Shown: positions 54,142 to 63,520, numbered from the stretch's first letter. The stretch: DNA of 64,000 bases from Deferribacteres bacterium (GCA_020633655.1 JACKDF010000001.1:62001-126000); one strand, 5' to 3'. Made by a program: numbers and translations. The notes: generated by a model not told the origin, from the sequence alone.

Positions 54142-55470
54142 CTATAAAACATTGCTCGCCAACTCAGCCAGGGGTGACCTTTCCCCTTTTTCCAGCATTA
54201 CGTGGGCATAAATTTCCTGTCCTTTCATTTTTTCAATGAGGTAAGTCAGGCCGTTGGAATTGGTGTCCAGATAGGGGTGATCGATCTGAAAAATATCACC
54301 CGTAAAAATCATCTTCGTCCCTTCGCCGGCACGTGTAATTATCGTTTTGATTTCGTGTGGTGTCAGGTTCTGTGCTTCATCAACAATAAAATAAATGCGG
54401 CTGAGGCTGCGGCCACGAATGTAGCTCAGTGGTGTGATGATGAGTTTTTCATTTTCCAGATAATCACGTATTCGCTCATTATTGCGGTCCTTTTCGTTAA
54501 ATTGATTTCGAATGACCGCAAGATTATCGTAAAGTGGTTGCATATAAGGATCGAGTTTGGCACTGATGTCGCCAGGCAGGTAACCGATATCTTTATTGCT
54601 CAACGGCACAACCGGACGGGCAAGATAAATTTGCCGGTAATTTTTGCGTCGTTCCAAAGCAGCAGCCAGCGCTAAAAGCGTTTTCCCGGTTCCTGCCTTG
54701 CCAGCAATCGTTACAAGTTGAATATTCGTATCGAGCAGTGCATTCAAGGCAAAAGTCTGCTCTGCATTGCGGGGAGTAATGCCATAACACTGCGTTTTGT
54801 CAACGCGATGAAAAGTGCTATCTTGCGGTTCGTATTTTGCCAGTCCTGATTTTTGACCATTGCGCACGATAAAATACTCATGTGCCAACGGCGATTTCTC
54901 CAACGGAAATTCACTCGCAGGAACTTCAAAGGGTAGATTGTACAGTTTATCAATTACCTCCCCCGGTGTTCCATCAAGGATGCGCTTTCCTGTGTAAAGT
55001 GTTGAAATATCAGGTACATGGTCGGATTTGTAATCCTCGCTCTTAATCCCGATACTTTTCGCTTTCATGCGCAAATTTACATCTTTGGTTACGAGAATTA
55101 CCTCACGCTCCTTTTTTTCTTGCGCGAGAATGAAAGCCGTATTCAATATCCGATGGTCGGGTTTACTATCGCTGAAATTAAAACGCAGGGTTTCATGCAT
55201 AACCTGATCGAATTTGATGATAATTTTACCAAACCCAGGCCCAATGGGTACACCATGATCGAAAATTTTATCGCGACTCAATTTATCGAGGTGACGAACA
55301 AACTCGCGTGCATGAAAGTTGATGGTATCGTTGCCTTTTTTAAACTGGTCCAATTCTTCCAGAACGGTAATGGGGATGATTATATCATTTTTTCCAAAAT
55401 GATTGATGCAGACATGGTCGTGAAGAATAACATTGGTGTCGAGAACAAAAAGTTTACTTTTTCCAGGCAT
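54142..55470 (-). CDS. phoH2: PIN-PhoH fusion ATPase (PhoH2-type)
   Basis: 442 aa, ATG 55470. An N-terminal PIN ribonuclease domain (LFVLDTNVILHD, EELDQF and later FILAQEKKEREVILVTKD) spans about 1-145. A PhoH ATPase follows from about 230, with Walker A VTIAGKAGTGKT and Walker B-like YFIVDEAQNLTPHE, plus a sensor MIFTGDIFQID. PhoH2 proteins unwind and cleave RNA. The 28 bp upstream of the ATG are followed by a long hairpin (55498-55575). Confidence 0.9.
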   Translation of the reverse strand: MPGKSKLFVLDTNVILHDHVCINHFGKNDIIIPITVLEELDQFKKGNDTINFHAREFVRHLDKLSRDKIFDHGVPIGPGFGKIIIKFDQVMHETLRFNFSDSKPDHRILNTAFILAQEKKEREVILVTKDVNLRMKAKSIGIKSEDYKSDHVPDISTLYTGKRILDGTPGEVIDKLYNLPFEVPASEFPLEKSPLAHEYFIVRNGQKSGLAKYEPQDSTFHRVDKTQCYGITPRNAEQTFALNALLDTNIQLVTIAGKAGTGKTLLALAAALERRKNYRQIYLARPVVPLSNKDIGYLPGDISAKLDPYMQPLYDNLAVIRNQFNEKDRNNERIRDYLENEKLIITPLSYIRGRSLSRIYFIVDEAQNLTPHEIKTIITRAGEGTKMIFTGDIFQIDHPYLDTNSNGLTYLIEKMKGQEIYAHVMLEKGERSPLAELASNVL

Positions 55471-55497
55471 ATTCGAACTCGATTTAAATGTTTATCA

Positions 55498-55575
55498 GCT
55501 TTATTCATACACTCAAGGATTGGGCAGGGAGTATCTCCTTCCCGTCGTTTGCTTTGAGCGTTGCATGAATAAAGC
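55498..55575. repeat. 78-bp hairpin upstream of PhoH2
   Basis: Perfect 11-bp arms GCTTTATTCAT and ATGAATAAAGC enclose further pairing (CTCAA/TTGAG, GGGCAGGGAG with CTCCTTCCC). It could be a small mobile hairpin or a structured leader. The rest of 55471-55788 is unremarkable and AT-rich. Confidence 0.55.
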
Positions 55576-55788
55576 AGGTGTATTTCTACATGAGAATTGT
55601 CGTTTCCTATTTGATTTAAGTGTCGGAAGGCGCTTTTTTTTACTAAACGCAAATTGCGCCTAAAAAATTGCATTTGATTTTGCAAATACTGGCATTGCAA
55701 TTTACATAACTTTCTGATAAATTTCATAAATAGTTAATTTCAGGGAATCTGATAACATACCTATGATATATATGAAACGGATAAATGA

Positions 55789-56385
55789 ATGTTAAATACG
55801 TGGGACGAACGCTATAATACAAAAGAATACATTTACGGGACCGAACCAAATCAATTTGTTGCGCAAAATATCCAAAATATAAAAAAGGGAAGTGTACTTT
55901 GTCTCGGCGCTGGTGAAGGCCGCAACGCCGTTTATCTCGCGGAAATGGGACACCATGTTACCGCTGTAGATTCCTCACGGGTCGGTTTAGAAAAGGCACG
56001 AAATCTTGCGGTCTCACGGGGGGTTCAAATTACAACCATCGTTGCGGATCTGGCTGATTTCATCATCCAACCTGAATCATGGGACATGATCACTTCCATT
56101 TTTTGTCATTTGCCATTGCAACTGCGGAAAAAAGTGAATACCGATGTGGTTTCCGGATTAAAGCCCGGAGGGATCTTTCTCCTGCAGGCTTACACTCCAG
56201 AGCAATTAAATTATCGCACGGGTGGTCCATCGCGATTGGACATGCTGTATACTTTGCACGACCTTCGCGATGAACTTAACGGACTGATTTTTCAATCTGG
56301 CGAGGAAAGAGTACGGGAAATCGCTGAAGGTATCATGCACACCGGGAAAAGTGCGATCGTTGAATTGATCGCAGTAAAACCATAA
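55789..56385 (+). CDS. class I SAM-dependent methyltransferase
   Basis: 198 aa, ATG 55789. Motif I is VLCLGAGEGRNAVYLAEMG, motif II VTAVDSSRVGLEKA, and motif IV near IVADLADFII. The arrangement resembles TehB- and thiopurine-type small methyltransferases (WDERYNTKEYIYGTEPNQF at the start). The substrate is unknown. It lies 44 bp upstream of the hybrid kinase and may share its transcript. Confidence 0.85.
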   Translation: MLNTWDERYNTKEYIYGTEPNQFVAQNIQNIKKGSVLCLGAGEGRNAVYLAEMGHHVTAVDSSRVGLEKARNLAVSRGVQITTIVADLADFIIQPESWDMITSIFCHLPLQLRKKVNTDVVSGLKPGGIFLLQAYTPEQLNYRTGGPSRLDMLYTLHDLRDELNGLIFQSGEERVREIAEGIMHTGKSAIVELIAVKP

Positions 56386-56429
56386 CTCAACGCCGTCGTG
56401 CGTGCAATTATTAAGGGAATACATTCAAA

Positions 56430-59400
56430 ATGCCGCTTCCGTTTGGTTATGATTTAAAACAACTATTTACCTCCGGATTGATCGAATCAATCGTGGCATA
56501 TCTCCATGTTCTCGCACCCGTACTGGCAGTGATCAGTCTGTACATCAGTGTGGTGTGGTTACAATTGCAGTCGCGTTTCTATTTTCTGACGATTTCAATA
56601 GCCACTTTCGTACTGCTTGGCTATGAAGTTATCCATGCGATCTTTCTGCAACCCGAAACCGACACACAGATCTATCCATTTCTGCATTTGAGTCTGCATA
56701 TGGTTTTCTTAACCCTGCTGGCTATTGCACCCTCCATTCCTGAAAAAATAGCGCCAGATCTGTCCACTTTGCTAAAAAAGAATTTTTGGCTGCTGATCCT
56801 TTGTATTCTTGTGCCGGGTACTGCATTCTATTTAGATATGATCCATTTTCAACTTCCCACCGTTGTGGAACCAAAATACATTTGGACGGGATTGTTCACT
56901 GCGATTTTTATCATTCTAATTTACCGTCTGGTGAAAAACAATAAATCAAATGTGTTCGATGCTATCACCTATCTTTTCATATTTCTAATATTTAGCCTGG
57001 CCTCATGGCTCGATCGCTTTCAAAATGCAAATTATGCGATAGGTGCTGTTGTACCTGCAAATGTTTTGCTGATTTATCTCTTGCTGCGGAACCACCGCCA
57101 TAGTGTCGCATTGGAAGCAGAGTTACGCAGTGGGTTGCTGGAACAAAATCAAAATTTACGCAATGAGAATCAAATTCATACGCACATTTTGAAATTTTCA
57201 CGCGAGGCCATTTTAAGACTCGATCGCGATGAGTACATTACTTACTGCAACAACGCATTTGAGGAATTAACGGGATTAAAGCTGCCTGACATTCAACAGC
57301 AAAAACTGGCACATGTGCTCAGTCGAAATTTTTATGACGCAGCGCAACAGGCGTTGAAATCTGCTCGCCGGAGCAAAAGCGGCCTATTTGAAATAAAAAT
57401 ACGCAAGCCCGAGGGAGAAGAAAATGCCTTTACGGTTTATGCCGAGCCATTACTGGATGCACGCCAGAAATTCAACGGTACCCATCTCGGATTTGTCGAT
57501 ATTTCCGCCCCAATCGCCCAACGCGATACCCTCGATTCGCGCTTGTCCCAGCAAGGCTATGACCTTGAATTATTTCGTACTGCCCTCACGATGACGGAGG
57601 AAGCTCTGGTTTTAACCGACAAGGAAGAACACATTGTCCTTATCAATGCAGCCTTTACGCGCCTCACCGGTTATGCTGCTGACGACCTCCTTGGACAAAG
57701 CACAAAATTTTATCGCATGAGAAACAGCCATGGAGAGGCAATTGGACAAACTTTGCAGCAGGGTAAAAACTGGCAAGGCCAATTAAACAACAAACGAAAA
57801 GATGGCAGCCGTCTGGAAACCGATGTCGTTGCCACACCAGTCCTGGATGATAAAGGCGCACTGCAGTATATCCTTTGGACCGAAAGGGATGCTGCTGAGC
57901 GCAAAAATCGCAAGAAGGAAAAAGATGACCTCCTGGCCAGGATTAAGGGGCATGCGGAAGCGTATCAGAATTTGGAGAAACAGCTCGATGCCCTGTTCTC
58001 TGTCAGTGAAAACGGCATCTTGCTGCTGCGGCCGGAGGGAACATGCGCCTTCATGAACTCCGTCGCCGAACATCAGTTAGGTTATGTAAAAGATGAACTT
58101 CCCACGAAAAAGCTACCTGGCTTCGTGAAAGATCTGCTACGCCTTGAAGCCAACTATGGGGATAAAATGGAAGTGCGGCTGTCCGACTACCATGACGATT
58201 TTGTACGCCCCGACGGTAAAAAAGTAACCTTCCGCTGGCGCGGCACACCGGTATGGAGCACCAATAAGGAACCCCTGGGCGTTGTCCTGCATATTTTTGA
58301 ACCAAAACAGGAGATCGATAAAAGCGCCGAAAGACGAATTACAGACAACACACATCCGGATCATCGTGAAACACTCGAGGGCCTGAATAACAGTATTTAT
58401 AATGAATTGTTAAATCTGAGTGAGATGCTCAATTCAAGTGGTGATAGCGCCAGCCTGGCGATCGGTTTGCGTAATGCCGCCCATAGCATTCATTGGCCAC
58501 GTTATATTTTTTATGAAAAAAACACACGATCCAACAGCTACGAAGCCATGTATTCCGGAGGATTTTCACCTGGGACAGTCCGTCAGCTCAATAGTTTACC
58601 CTGCGATTCGGTAGACCAATATCTGCACAGCCGGTTCGCAATCGGCAATGCGTTTTTTCTTTCGCAGAATAAATTGGAAGAAGGACAAAAGAACTGGGCC
58701 TTTTCCCCAGCAAAACTGACTTTTGAAGATCAACGCTCCTGGCAACCGAAAGATACCGTGCTTTTTCCATTGCAGGCTAAGGGACGACATATTGGCCTGC
58801 TTTTGCTGGGTGAACCATCAAGCGGGGCATTGCCCGCCGAAAAAACATTATTATCGGCAGAAAAATTCGCGCAGCAATTGGCATTTTTTCTCCATCGGAA
58901 GCTCGAAAATGAGATTGAACAAATCCATTACGAACGCACAGCACTGCTTTTAGAGCTTTCCCGCCTGGAAACAGCAAACGAGCTATCCGTTCATTTTCTC
59001 GAAAAATTAATTAAAAAAATCCGGCACATCCTGCATGCTGAGGTGTGCATTTTCGCCGATGCAGAGAAACAATTTGGCGCATGCTCCCGCAAATCCAGCC
59101 GTGGCACTGCGACGACAACTCCGTTTCCCAATGCTACAGACCTTTTACAGAAAATTCGTGTATCGGGAAAAGCAGGTGAAACCGACACCGAACAGAAACG
59201 AATCCATTTTTTCACTAACAAAATGGGACTGCAGAGCAGTGGGCGAGTCTTCACAATCGAGCAAAAAATGCTGTGCAAACGGCGGGATTATGGTGTTATC
59301 CTCTGTGGGAGAGAAAACGAAGCTTTCAGTGAGGAAGAGCAAGCCTATCTGGAGGAGGTCGCTGCCCAGATGGGACGATTAATCGAAAGTTCATTGCTGT

Positions 59401-60560
59401 TCAGCGAAATCGAATCGAAAGCATCCGAACTGGAAAAATCCAACGTTTTGATCTCGGAATTTTTAGCCAATGTTTCCCACGAATTGCGCACACCCCTCCA
59501 TGCCATTCTTTCCTATGTGGAATTGCTGCGTCAAAAAGGAAAAGCACCGGAAAAGGAACGCTTGCGCCATCTTGAAACCATTCGCCATAGTGGCAAGAAA
59601 CTCTTGAATCTCATCAACGATTTGCTTGACTTGAGCAAAATAGAAGCCGGAAAAATAGAACCGAAACCTTCAGTTTTCTCGCCACGGGAAATGATGCAAA
59701 ATATCGAACGGGAAATGCTGCCTCTTTGTGCTGAGAGCGGACTTGAATTACGGCTCACAATTGACAAAAACGTGCCGACCTACATCCGCACCGATCTCGA
59801 TATGCTCGAAAGAGTAACACTGAATCTGGCACGCAATGCCCAGAAGTACACTGACGCAGGCCATGTTGCCATCAAGATGAAGATGACTGCGAAAAACTAT
59901 TTGTACCTTGCAGTACAGGACACCGGTATCGGCATTGCAAAAGATGCCCAGAAAACCATATTTGAGCCCTTCCAGCAATTACAATCTTCAGGGCAAATAC
60001 GCCACAAGGGTAGTGGCCTGGGACTGGCCATCTCCAATAGTATCATCGAGTTGCTCAAAGGCTCTATTAAAGTGGAAAGCGAACCGGGGAAAGGGACGGT
60101 ATTTACATTTGAAATTCCGGTTGAGCCTATGCAACGAAAACCAAAGGGTGCACCTGCGGAAAAACAAAAACCTGCGAGTAAGAAAAAAGTTCATAAAAAA
60201 AACAGTTTGATTTTATTGGTGGACGACGATGACAGTACACGCGAGGCCATGCGTTTCTTACTGGAAAATGCCGGATACCAGGTAGAGTTTGCTGGTGACG
60301 GTGAAAAAGCCATAACGCTCGCCCAGCGTTTACGGCCCGACTTAATCCTGCTTGATGTGATGATGCCCGGCATGGACGGTCTGCAAACGACACGGGTGTT
60401 AAAATCGCAAAAACAACTGCAGGATATTCCGGTTATCGCCTTGACAGCCAGGGCAATGCAGGAAGACCGCGAAAAGGCTCTTGCGGCCGGCTGCGACGAT
60501 TTTCTCTCCAAGCCATTCGAAATGGATGTTTTTCTGGATTTAGTGGGGAAATATATTTAA
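56430..60560 (+). CDS. hybrid histidine kinase: 7TM-like, three PAS, GAF-like, HisKA/HATPase, receiver
   Basis: 1376 aa. About seven membrane helices span 1-220 (VLAPVLAVISLYISVVWL onward), followed by a coiled linker. Three PAS units lie at about 250-360, 385-500 and 520-635 (NNAFEELTG; NAAFTRLTG). A GAF-like region runs about 660-1000. The dimerisation helix has NVSHELRTPLHAILS (His1017), the ATPase domain has NLARNAQKY and GSGLGLAIS, and the C-terminal receiver carries the acceptor Asp1309 in LILLDVMMPGMDG. Hybrid kinases usually pass phosphate to a separate phosphotransfer protein and then to a response regulator; both could be the two downstream genes (61213, 61498). Confidence 0.93.
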   Translation: MPLPFGYDLKQLFTSGLIESIVAYLHVLAPVLAVISLYISVVWLQLQSRFYFLTISIATFVLLGYEVIHAIFLQPETDTQIYPFLHLSLHMVFLTLLAIAPSIPEKIAPDLSTLLKKNFWLLILCILVPGTAFYLDMIHFQLPTVVEPKYIWTGLFTAIFIILIYRLVKNNKSNVFDAITYLFIFLIFSLASWLDRFQNANYAIGAVVPANVLLIYLLLRNHRHSVALEAELRSGLLEQNQNLRNENQIHTHILKFSREAILRLDRDEYITYCNNAFEELTGLKLPDIQQQKLAHVLSRNFYDAAQQALKSARRSKSGLFEIKIRKPEGEENAFTVYAEPLLDARQKFNGTHLGFVDISAPIAQRDTLDSRLSQQGYDLELFRTALTMTEEALVLTDKEEHIVLINAAFTRLTGYAADDLLGQSTKFYRMRNSHGEAIGQTLQQGKNWQGQLNNKRKDGSRLETDVVATPVLDDKGALQYILWTERDAAERKNRKKEKDDLLARIKGHAEAYQNLEKQLDALFSVSENGILLLRPEGTCAFMNSVAEHQLGYVKDELPTKKLPGFVKDLLRLEANYGDKMEVRLSDYHDDFVRPDGKKVTFRWRGTPVWSTNKEPLGVVLHIFEPKQEIDKSAERRITDNTHPDHRETLEGLNNSIYNELLNLSEMLNSSGDSASLAIGLRNAAHSIHWPRYIFYEKNTRSNSYEAMYSGGFSPGTVRQLNSLPCDSVDQYLHSRFAIGNAFFLSQNKLEEGQKNWAFSPAKLTFEDQRSWQPKDTVLFPLQAKGRHIGLLLLGEPSSGALPAEKTLLSAEKFAQQLAFFLHRKLENEIEQIHYERTALLLELSRLETANELSVHFLEKLIKKIRHILHAEVCIFADAEKQFGACSRKSSRGTATTTPFPNATDLLQKIRVSGKAGETDTEQKRIHFFTNKMGLQSSGRVFTIEQKMLCKRRDYGVILCGRENEAFSEEEQAYLEEVAAQMGRLIESSLLFSEIESKASELEKSNVLISEFLANVSHELRTPLHAILSYVELLRQKGKAPEKERLRHLETIRHSGKKLLNLINDLLDLSKIEAGKIEPKPSVFSPREMMQNIEREMLPLCAESGLELRLTIDKNVPTYIRTDLDMLERVTLNLARNAQKYTDAGHVAIKMKMTAKNYLYLAVQDTGIGIAKDAQKTIFEPFQQLQSSGQIRHKGSGLGLAISNSIIELLKGSIKVESEPGKGTVFTFEIPVEPMQRKPKGAPAEKQKPASKKKVHKKNSLILLVDDDDSTREAMRFLLENAGYQVEFAGDGEKAITLAQRLRPDLILLDVMMPGMDGLQTTRVLKSQKQLQDIPVIALTARAMQEDREKALAAGCDDFLSKPFEMDVFLDLVGKYI

Positions 60561-60676
60561 ACTTAGCACTCAAATACTTGAATAGTGGTTCATCATGGAC
60601 AATATCAGTAATATTGAACTGAGTTTAAAAACAGAAAAATATCTTCATTAAATATGGTAAAAGTCAATTCAGAATG

Positions 60677-60987
60677 ATGTCACTAAATGAATTAAGACTG
60701 CACTAAATAATGGCCAGTTTGAATTTAGCCATCATGCATTTATACGTATCGTTGAGCGTAACATAAGTATTATGGAAATTCAACAAGCTGGGAAAAATGC
60801 AACTATAATTGAAGATTACCCGGAAGACAAGTATTCTCCAAGTTGTTTGCTTTCCGGGTTTACAACTGAGGGACGCCCACTTCACATGCAGGTTACACGA
60901 ATGGAAACGAGTTCAGACAAGATAAAAATAATTACCCTTTATCAGCCAAATGCGAGAGAGTGGGTAAACTATACAAAACGGAGATAA
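60677..60987 (+). pseudogene. DUF4258 toxin-like gene with an N-terminal frameshift
   Basis: Reading from ATG 60677 gives MSLNELR then a stop; the next frame continues TALNNGQFEFSHHAFIRIVE and the full DUF4258 core (ERNISIMEIQQAG; SPCLLSGFTTEG-like; ITLYQPNAREWV). One base appears missing near 60695. The two halves join into an exact DUF4258 N-terminus (MSLNELxTALNNGQF). A separate ATG at 60772 would lose the conserved F-S-H-H-A..R segment. Such proteins pair with YgiT-type zinc-finger antitoxins, as here, three bases before the next start. Whether the shift is real or a sequence error is unknown. Confidence 0.65.
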
Positions 60988-60989
60988 TC

Positions 60990-61220
60990 ATGTTTCATTG
61001 CCATGTGTGCGGTTCAAAACAATCAACTGATCATTTTGTTGATGAAGTTTTTTTTATAGAGGGAAAGCCTACCTTGGTAGAACATATCCCGGCAAAAGTC
61101 TGTACGCGGTGTGGTGAAAAAACTTTTTCCAAGGAAACGACAGAAAAAATTCGGCAACTTGTTCAAAATAAAGTTGGACCCGATAGAGAAGTCCAAATGG
61201 ATGTATTTGTATATGGATGA
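60990..61220 (+). CDS. YgiT-type zinc-finger antitoxin-like protein
   Basis: 76 aa, ATG 60990 with GGAGA upstream. Two CxxC pairs, CHVCGSKQ and VCTRCGEKTF, form the zinc finger typical of YgiT/MqsA-like proteins; the rest matches short YgiT-type members (EKIRQLVQNK). The usual MqsA DNA-binding helix-turn-helix is absent. Follows the DUF4258 gene by two bases, the normal arrangement for that pair. Confidence 0.85.
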   Translation: MFHCHVCGSKQSTDHFVDEVFFIEGKPTLVEHIPAKVCTRCGEKTFSKETTEKIRQLVQNKVGPDREVQMDVFVYG

Positions 61221-61455
61221 TCGAATTATGCCTGATAAAAAGCAAATTGAGAACCTGCGCAAAATAATTCATGATCTGCGTGCCAGCCATCATGCGGCGA
61301 ATCTAAACGCGCAGGCCGCAGAAATGATGAGTAAAAAAATCCGCTCCGTAGAAGGGGATAAAATAACAAAGCATCTCGACTTTTTACGCAAAGATCTGCA
61401 GAAATTCATAACACAGCTGGACGACTTATCAACGCATATCAAAAACCTTGAGTAA
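61213..61455 (+). CDS. free-standing DHp-like (HisKA) helical protein
   Basis: 80 aa from ATG 61213, or 75 from ATG 61228; the frame overlaps the YgiT stop. Almost entirely helical. The first helix has an H-box-like KIIHDLRASHHAANLNAQA, and a second helix HLDFLRKDLQKFITQLDDLS completes a dimerisation/phosphotransfer hairpin, with no ATPase domain attached. It lies between a hybrid kinase and an NtrC-type regulator, so I infer a phosphotransfer intermediate. The evidence is structural reading plus context; a mere coiled-coil protein is the alternative. Confidence 0.5.
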   Translation: MDDRIMPDKKQIENLRKIIHDLRASHHAANLNAQAAEMMSKKIRSVEGDKITKHLDFLRKDLQKFITQLDDLSTHIKNLE

Positions 61456-61497
61456 CGAAGAACAAAAACATCTTTCACAAATCTCATTGACACAAAA

Positions 61498-62898
61498 ATG
61501 GCAGATTCAAAAAAAAATACAAAAATATTGCTCGCAGACGATGATGAATCGCTTCTTTTCGCTATGGAAAGCATTTTAGGCGAGGCTGGCAATTATAAAA
61601 TAAAAAGTGTCGTAAATGGCAAATCTGCATTGGAAGCTTTGCTTACGAATGCGTTTGAGGTCGCCCTTCTTGATTTAAAACTGCCCGATACAGATGGATT
61701 GGAAATTTTAAAAAAGGCGAAAGAAGCATTTGTGACAACCGAAATCGTGATGATTACCGGTCACGCCAGTATCGATACTGCTGTTTCCGCAATACGATTA
61801 GGCGCTTACGATTACCTGCCAAAACCCGTCGAAGGCAATGAAGTCCTCCGCGTCGTTGAACGTGCCCTTGAACGCTTCGCATTGCTCCGTCAAAATCAAC
61901 AATTACAAAATCAGGTTGATTCACTAACCCGCTATCATGATCTCCTCGGGAAATCTGCACCGATGCAGGCACTCTTTCAGACACTGGAGGCCGTTGCAAG
62001 CAGCGATGCATCTTTATTGATTCTTGGTGAGAGCGGCACAGGAAAAGAACTTGTAGCCCATGCCGTACACAAAGGCAGCGAACGCAGCTCCGGTCCTTTT
62101 ATCGCTGTCAATTGCGCGGCATTACCGGCGACTATATTAGAAAGCGAGCTTTTCGGGCATGAACGCGGCGCATTTACCGGCGCGGTCAAGGACAAAAAAG
62201 GGCTCTTCGCCCAGGCGCACGGGGGCACCATGTTTCTCGATGAAATTGCCGAGATGCCCTTCGAGCTCCAGGCGAAATTGCTGCGAGTACTGGAAACCGG
62301 CGCATTTCGACCCGTCGGTGGTCAGGATGAACTGAGGGTTGATGTACGCGTTCTGGCTGCCACAAATCAGAAACCGCAACAGGCTGTGCAGGAGAAACAT
62401 TTGCGAGAAGATTTGTATTACCGGCTCGCGGTTGTGGAAGTCGAATTGCCTGCTTTGCGCGACCGGCTTGAGGATATTAATCTTTTGGCAAATTATTTTC
62501 TCAATCGCTTCGCCGCTGCTTCAGGTAAAGAAATTAATGGCTTTGCACCAGAATCGCTTGAATGCCTGCTTAATTACGAATGGCCTGGTAACGTCCGGGA
62601 GTTGCGCAATGCTATCGAGCGCGCTGTGATTCTCAACAAAAGTGATGCAATACTACCAGAAAACCTTCCGCCGAGAATCCTTAAAAAAATGCCCGCCACC
62701 TCACTTAGCGCGAACACAGTAATGAACGGGGATGTTATCGTTTTTCCACTTGGGGAGTCACTGGCAAATATTGAGCAAAAATTTATAATCGAGACATTGC
62801 AGAATTGTGAAAATAACAAAACCAAAGCAGCAAAAGTATTGGGGATCAGTTTGAAAACTTTACACAACAAATTAGGGCGATACAAAGAATCCGAATAA
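61498..62898 (+). CDS. NtrC-family sigma-54-dependent response regulator
   Basis: 466 aa, ATG 61498 without a clear ribosome-binding site. Receiver at 8-125 with DDDE (14-17), acceptor Asp59 (ALLDLKLPD) and Lys at about 108 (YLPKPVEG). AAA+ domain with Walker A LGESGTGKE (176-184), an intact GAFTGA loop (223-228) and GGTMFLDEI. The Fis-type helix-turn-helix ends the protein (TKAAKVLGISLKTLHNKL). Unlike the left-hand regulator it has a receiver, so the kinase and phosphorelay are its likely input. A sigma-54 promoter with two candidate binding sites lies just downstream. Confidence 0.95.
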   Translation: MADSKKNTKILLADDDESLLFAMESILGEAGNYKIKSVVNGKSALEALLTNAFEVALLDLKLPDTDGLEILKKAKEAFVTTEIVMITGHASIDTAVSAIRLGAYDYLPKPVEGNEVLRVVERALERFALLRQNQQLQNQVDSLTRYHDLLGKSAPMQALFQTLEAVASSDASLLILGESGTGKELVAHAVHKGSERSSGPFIAVNCAALPATILESELFGHERGAFTGAVKDKKGLFAQAHGGTMFLDEIAEMPFELQAKLLRVLETGAFRPVGGQDELRVDVRVLAATNQKPQQAVQEKHLREDLYYRLAVVEVELPALRDRLEDINLLANYFLNRFAAASGKEINGFAPESLECLLNYEWPGNVRELRNAIERAVILNKSDAILPENLPPRILKKMPATSLSANTVMNGDVIVFPLGESLANIEQKFIIETLQNCENNKTKAAKVLGISLKTLHNKLGRYKESE

Positions 62899-62924
62899 AA
62901 AGGCATCCCTTCCCCCTTCCTCGA

Positions 62925-62937
62925 TGTAAAATTTACA
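62925..62937. promoter_or_regulatory. NtrC-type binding site 1 (TGTAA-N3-TTACA)
   Basis: Perfect 13-bp palindrome 27 bp after the regulator stop. The same consensus recurs at 63022-63034; the two centres are 97 bp apart. Confidence 0.5.
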
Positions 62938-63021
62938 CAGCGTTTCCAAGCTCCCATACGTTCAATTCATACCATTTTAACCATTGAAAAATTACCTATC
63001 CGTTATCATAAGCGATATTTA

Positions 63022-63034
63022 TGTAATTATTACA
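63022..63034. promoter_or_regulatory. NtrC-type binding site 2 (TGTAA-N3-TTACA)
   Basis: Perfect palindrome, extended to ATGTAAT/ATTACAT. Its centre is 88 bp upstream of the -24 element of the sigma-54 promoter. Confidence 0.55.
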
Positions 63035-63113
63035 TGAATTCAAAATTCCAATGCACTTGTTTAGCTGACTTAACATGCTGTTTTTTAAAATAAATAAAGC
63101 ATAGAAAATATTT

Positions 63114-63130
63114 TTGGCACTACCTTTGTA
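63114..63130 (+). promoter_or_regulatory. sigma-54 (-24/-12) promoter upstream of the small membrane protein
   Basis: TTGGCAC, five bases, TTGTA. GG and GT are ten bases apart, with a perfect -24 and one mismatch (T for C) at -12. It lies 56 bp upstream of the small membrane gene. Adjacent to a sigma-54 response regulator. Confidence 0.75.
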
Positions 63131-63185
63131 AATTGATAAAACCATCGTAGGAAGGAAGTTCAAAGAACGAGCAAAGGAGGTGCAT

Positions 63186-63494
63186 ATGAGCTTCGGACAA
63201 CTAACAATAATTTTATTAGCCTGCGTTTCCGTTTCAAAAGCTTTTATTTATTTTGGAGAATTGGAATATAGAGGCAAATGGCTCAATTATGTCATCGCTA
63301 TTCTTGGTGGAATTCTGGGAGCCCGTATTGGATTGATGATTCCTGCCTTAAACTCAGTTGCACTGCTTGTCGCTATAGCCTCAGCAATTGGATTATTGGC
63401 AGTGTATCAATTGCTGCGCTGGCGTTTAATTCACTGGCGAGCCCTGCAAAAAAATCAAACGGTACGCAGTACGCCTGCCTGGCAAATCAGATGA
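63186..63494 (+). CDS. small membrane protein (GlsB/transglycosylase-associated-like?)
   Basis: 102 aa, ATG 63186 with AAAGGAGGT upstream; the frame's GTG six bases earlier is less suitable. Three hydrophobic segments: about 3-20, 34-50 (NYVIAILGGILGARIGLMI) and 56-76 (LLVAIASAIGLLAVYQLL), then a basic tail. The Gly-rich middle helix recalls GlsB/YeaQ-type stress membrane proteins, but the match is loose. First gene after the sigma-54 promoter. Confidence 0.6.
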   Translation: MSFGQLTIILLACVSVSKAFIYFGELEYRGKWLNYVIAILGGILGARIGLMIPALNSVALLVAIASAIGLLAVYQLLRWRLIHWRALQKNQTVRSTPAWQIR

Positions 63495-63520
63495 TATAGC
63501 GTTTCCAAGAGGAGGATTTT

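Noticed and set aside
60772..60987. Intact 71-aa DUF4258 protein from ATG 60772
   Set aside because: It would lack the conserved F-S-H-H-A..R segment that is encoded just upstream in the same frame.
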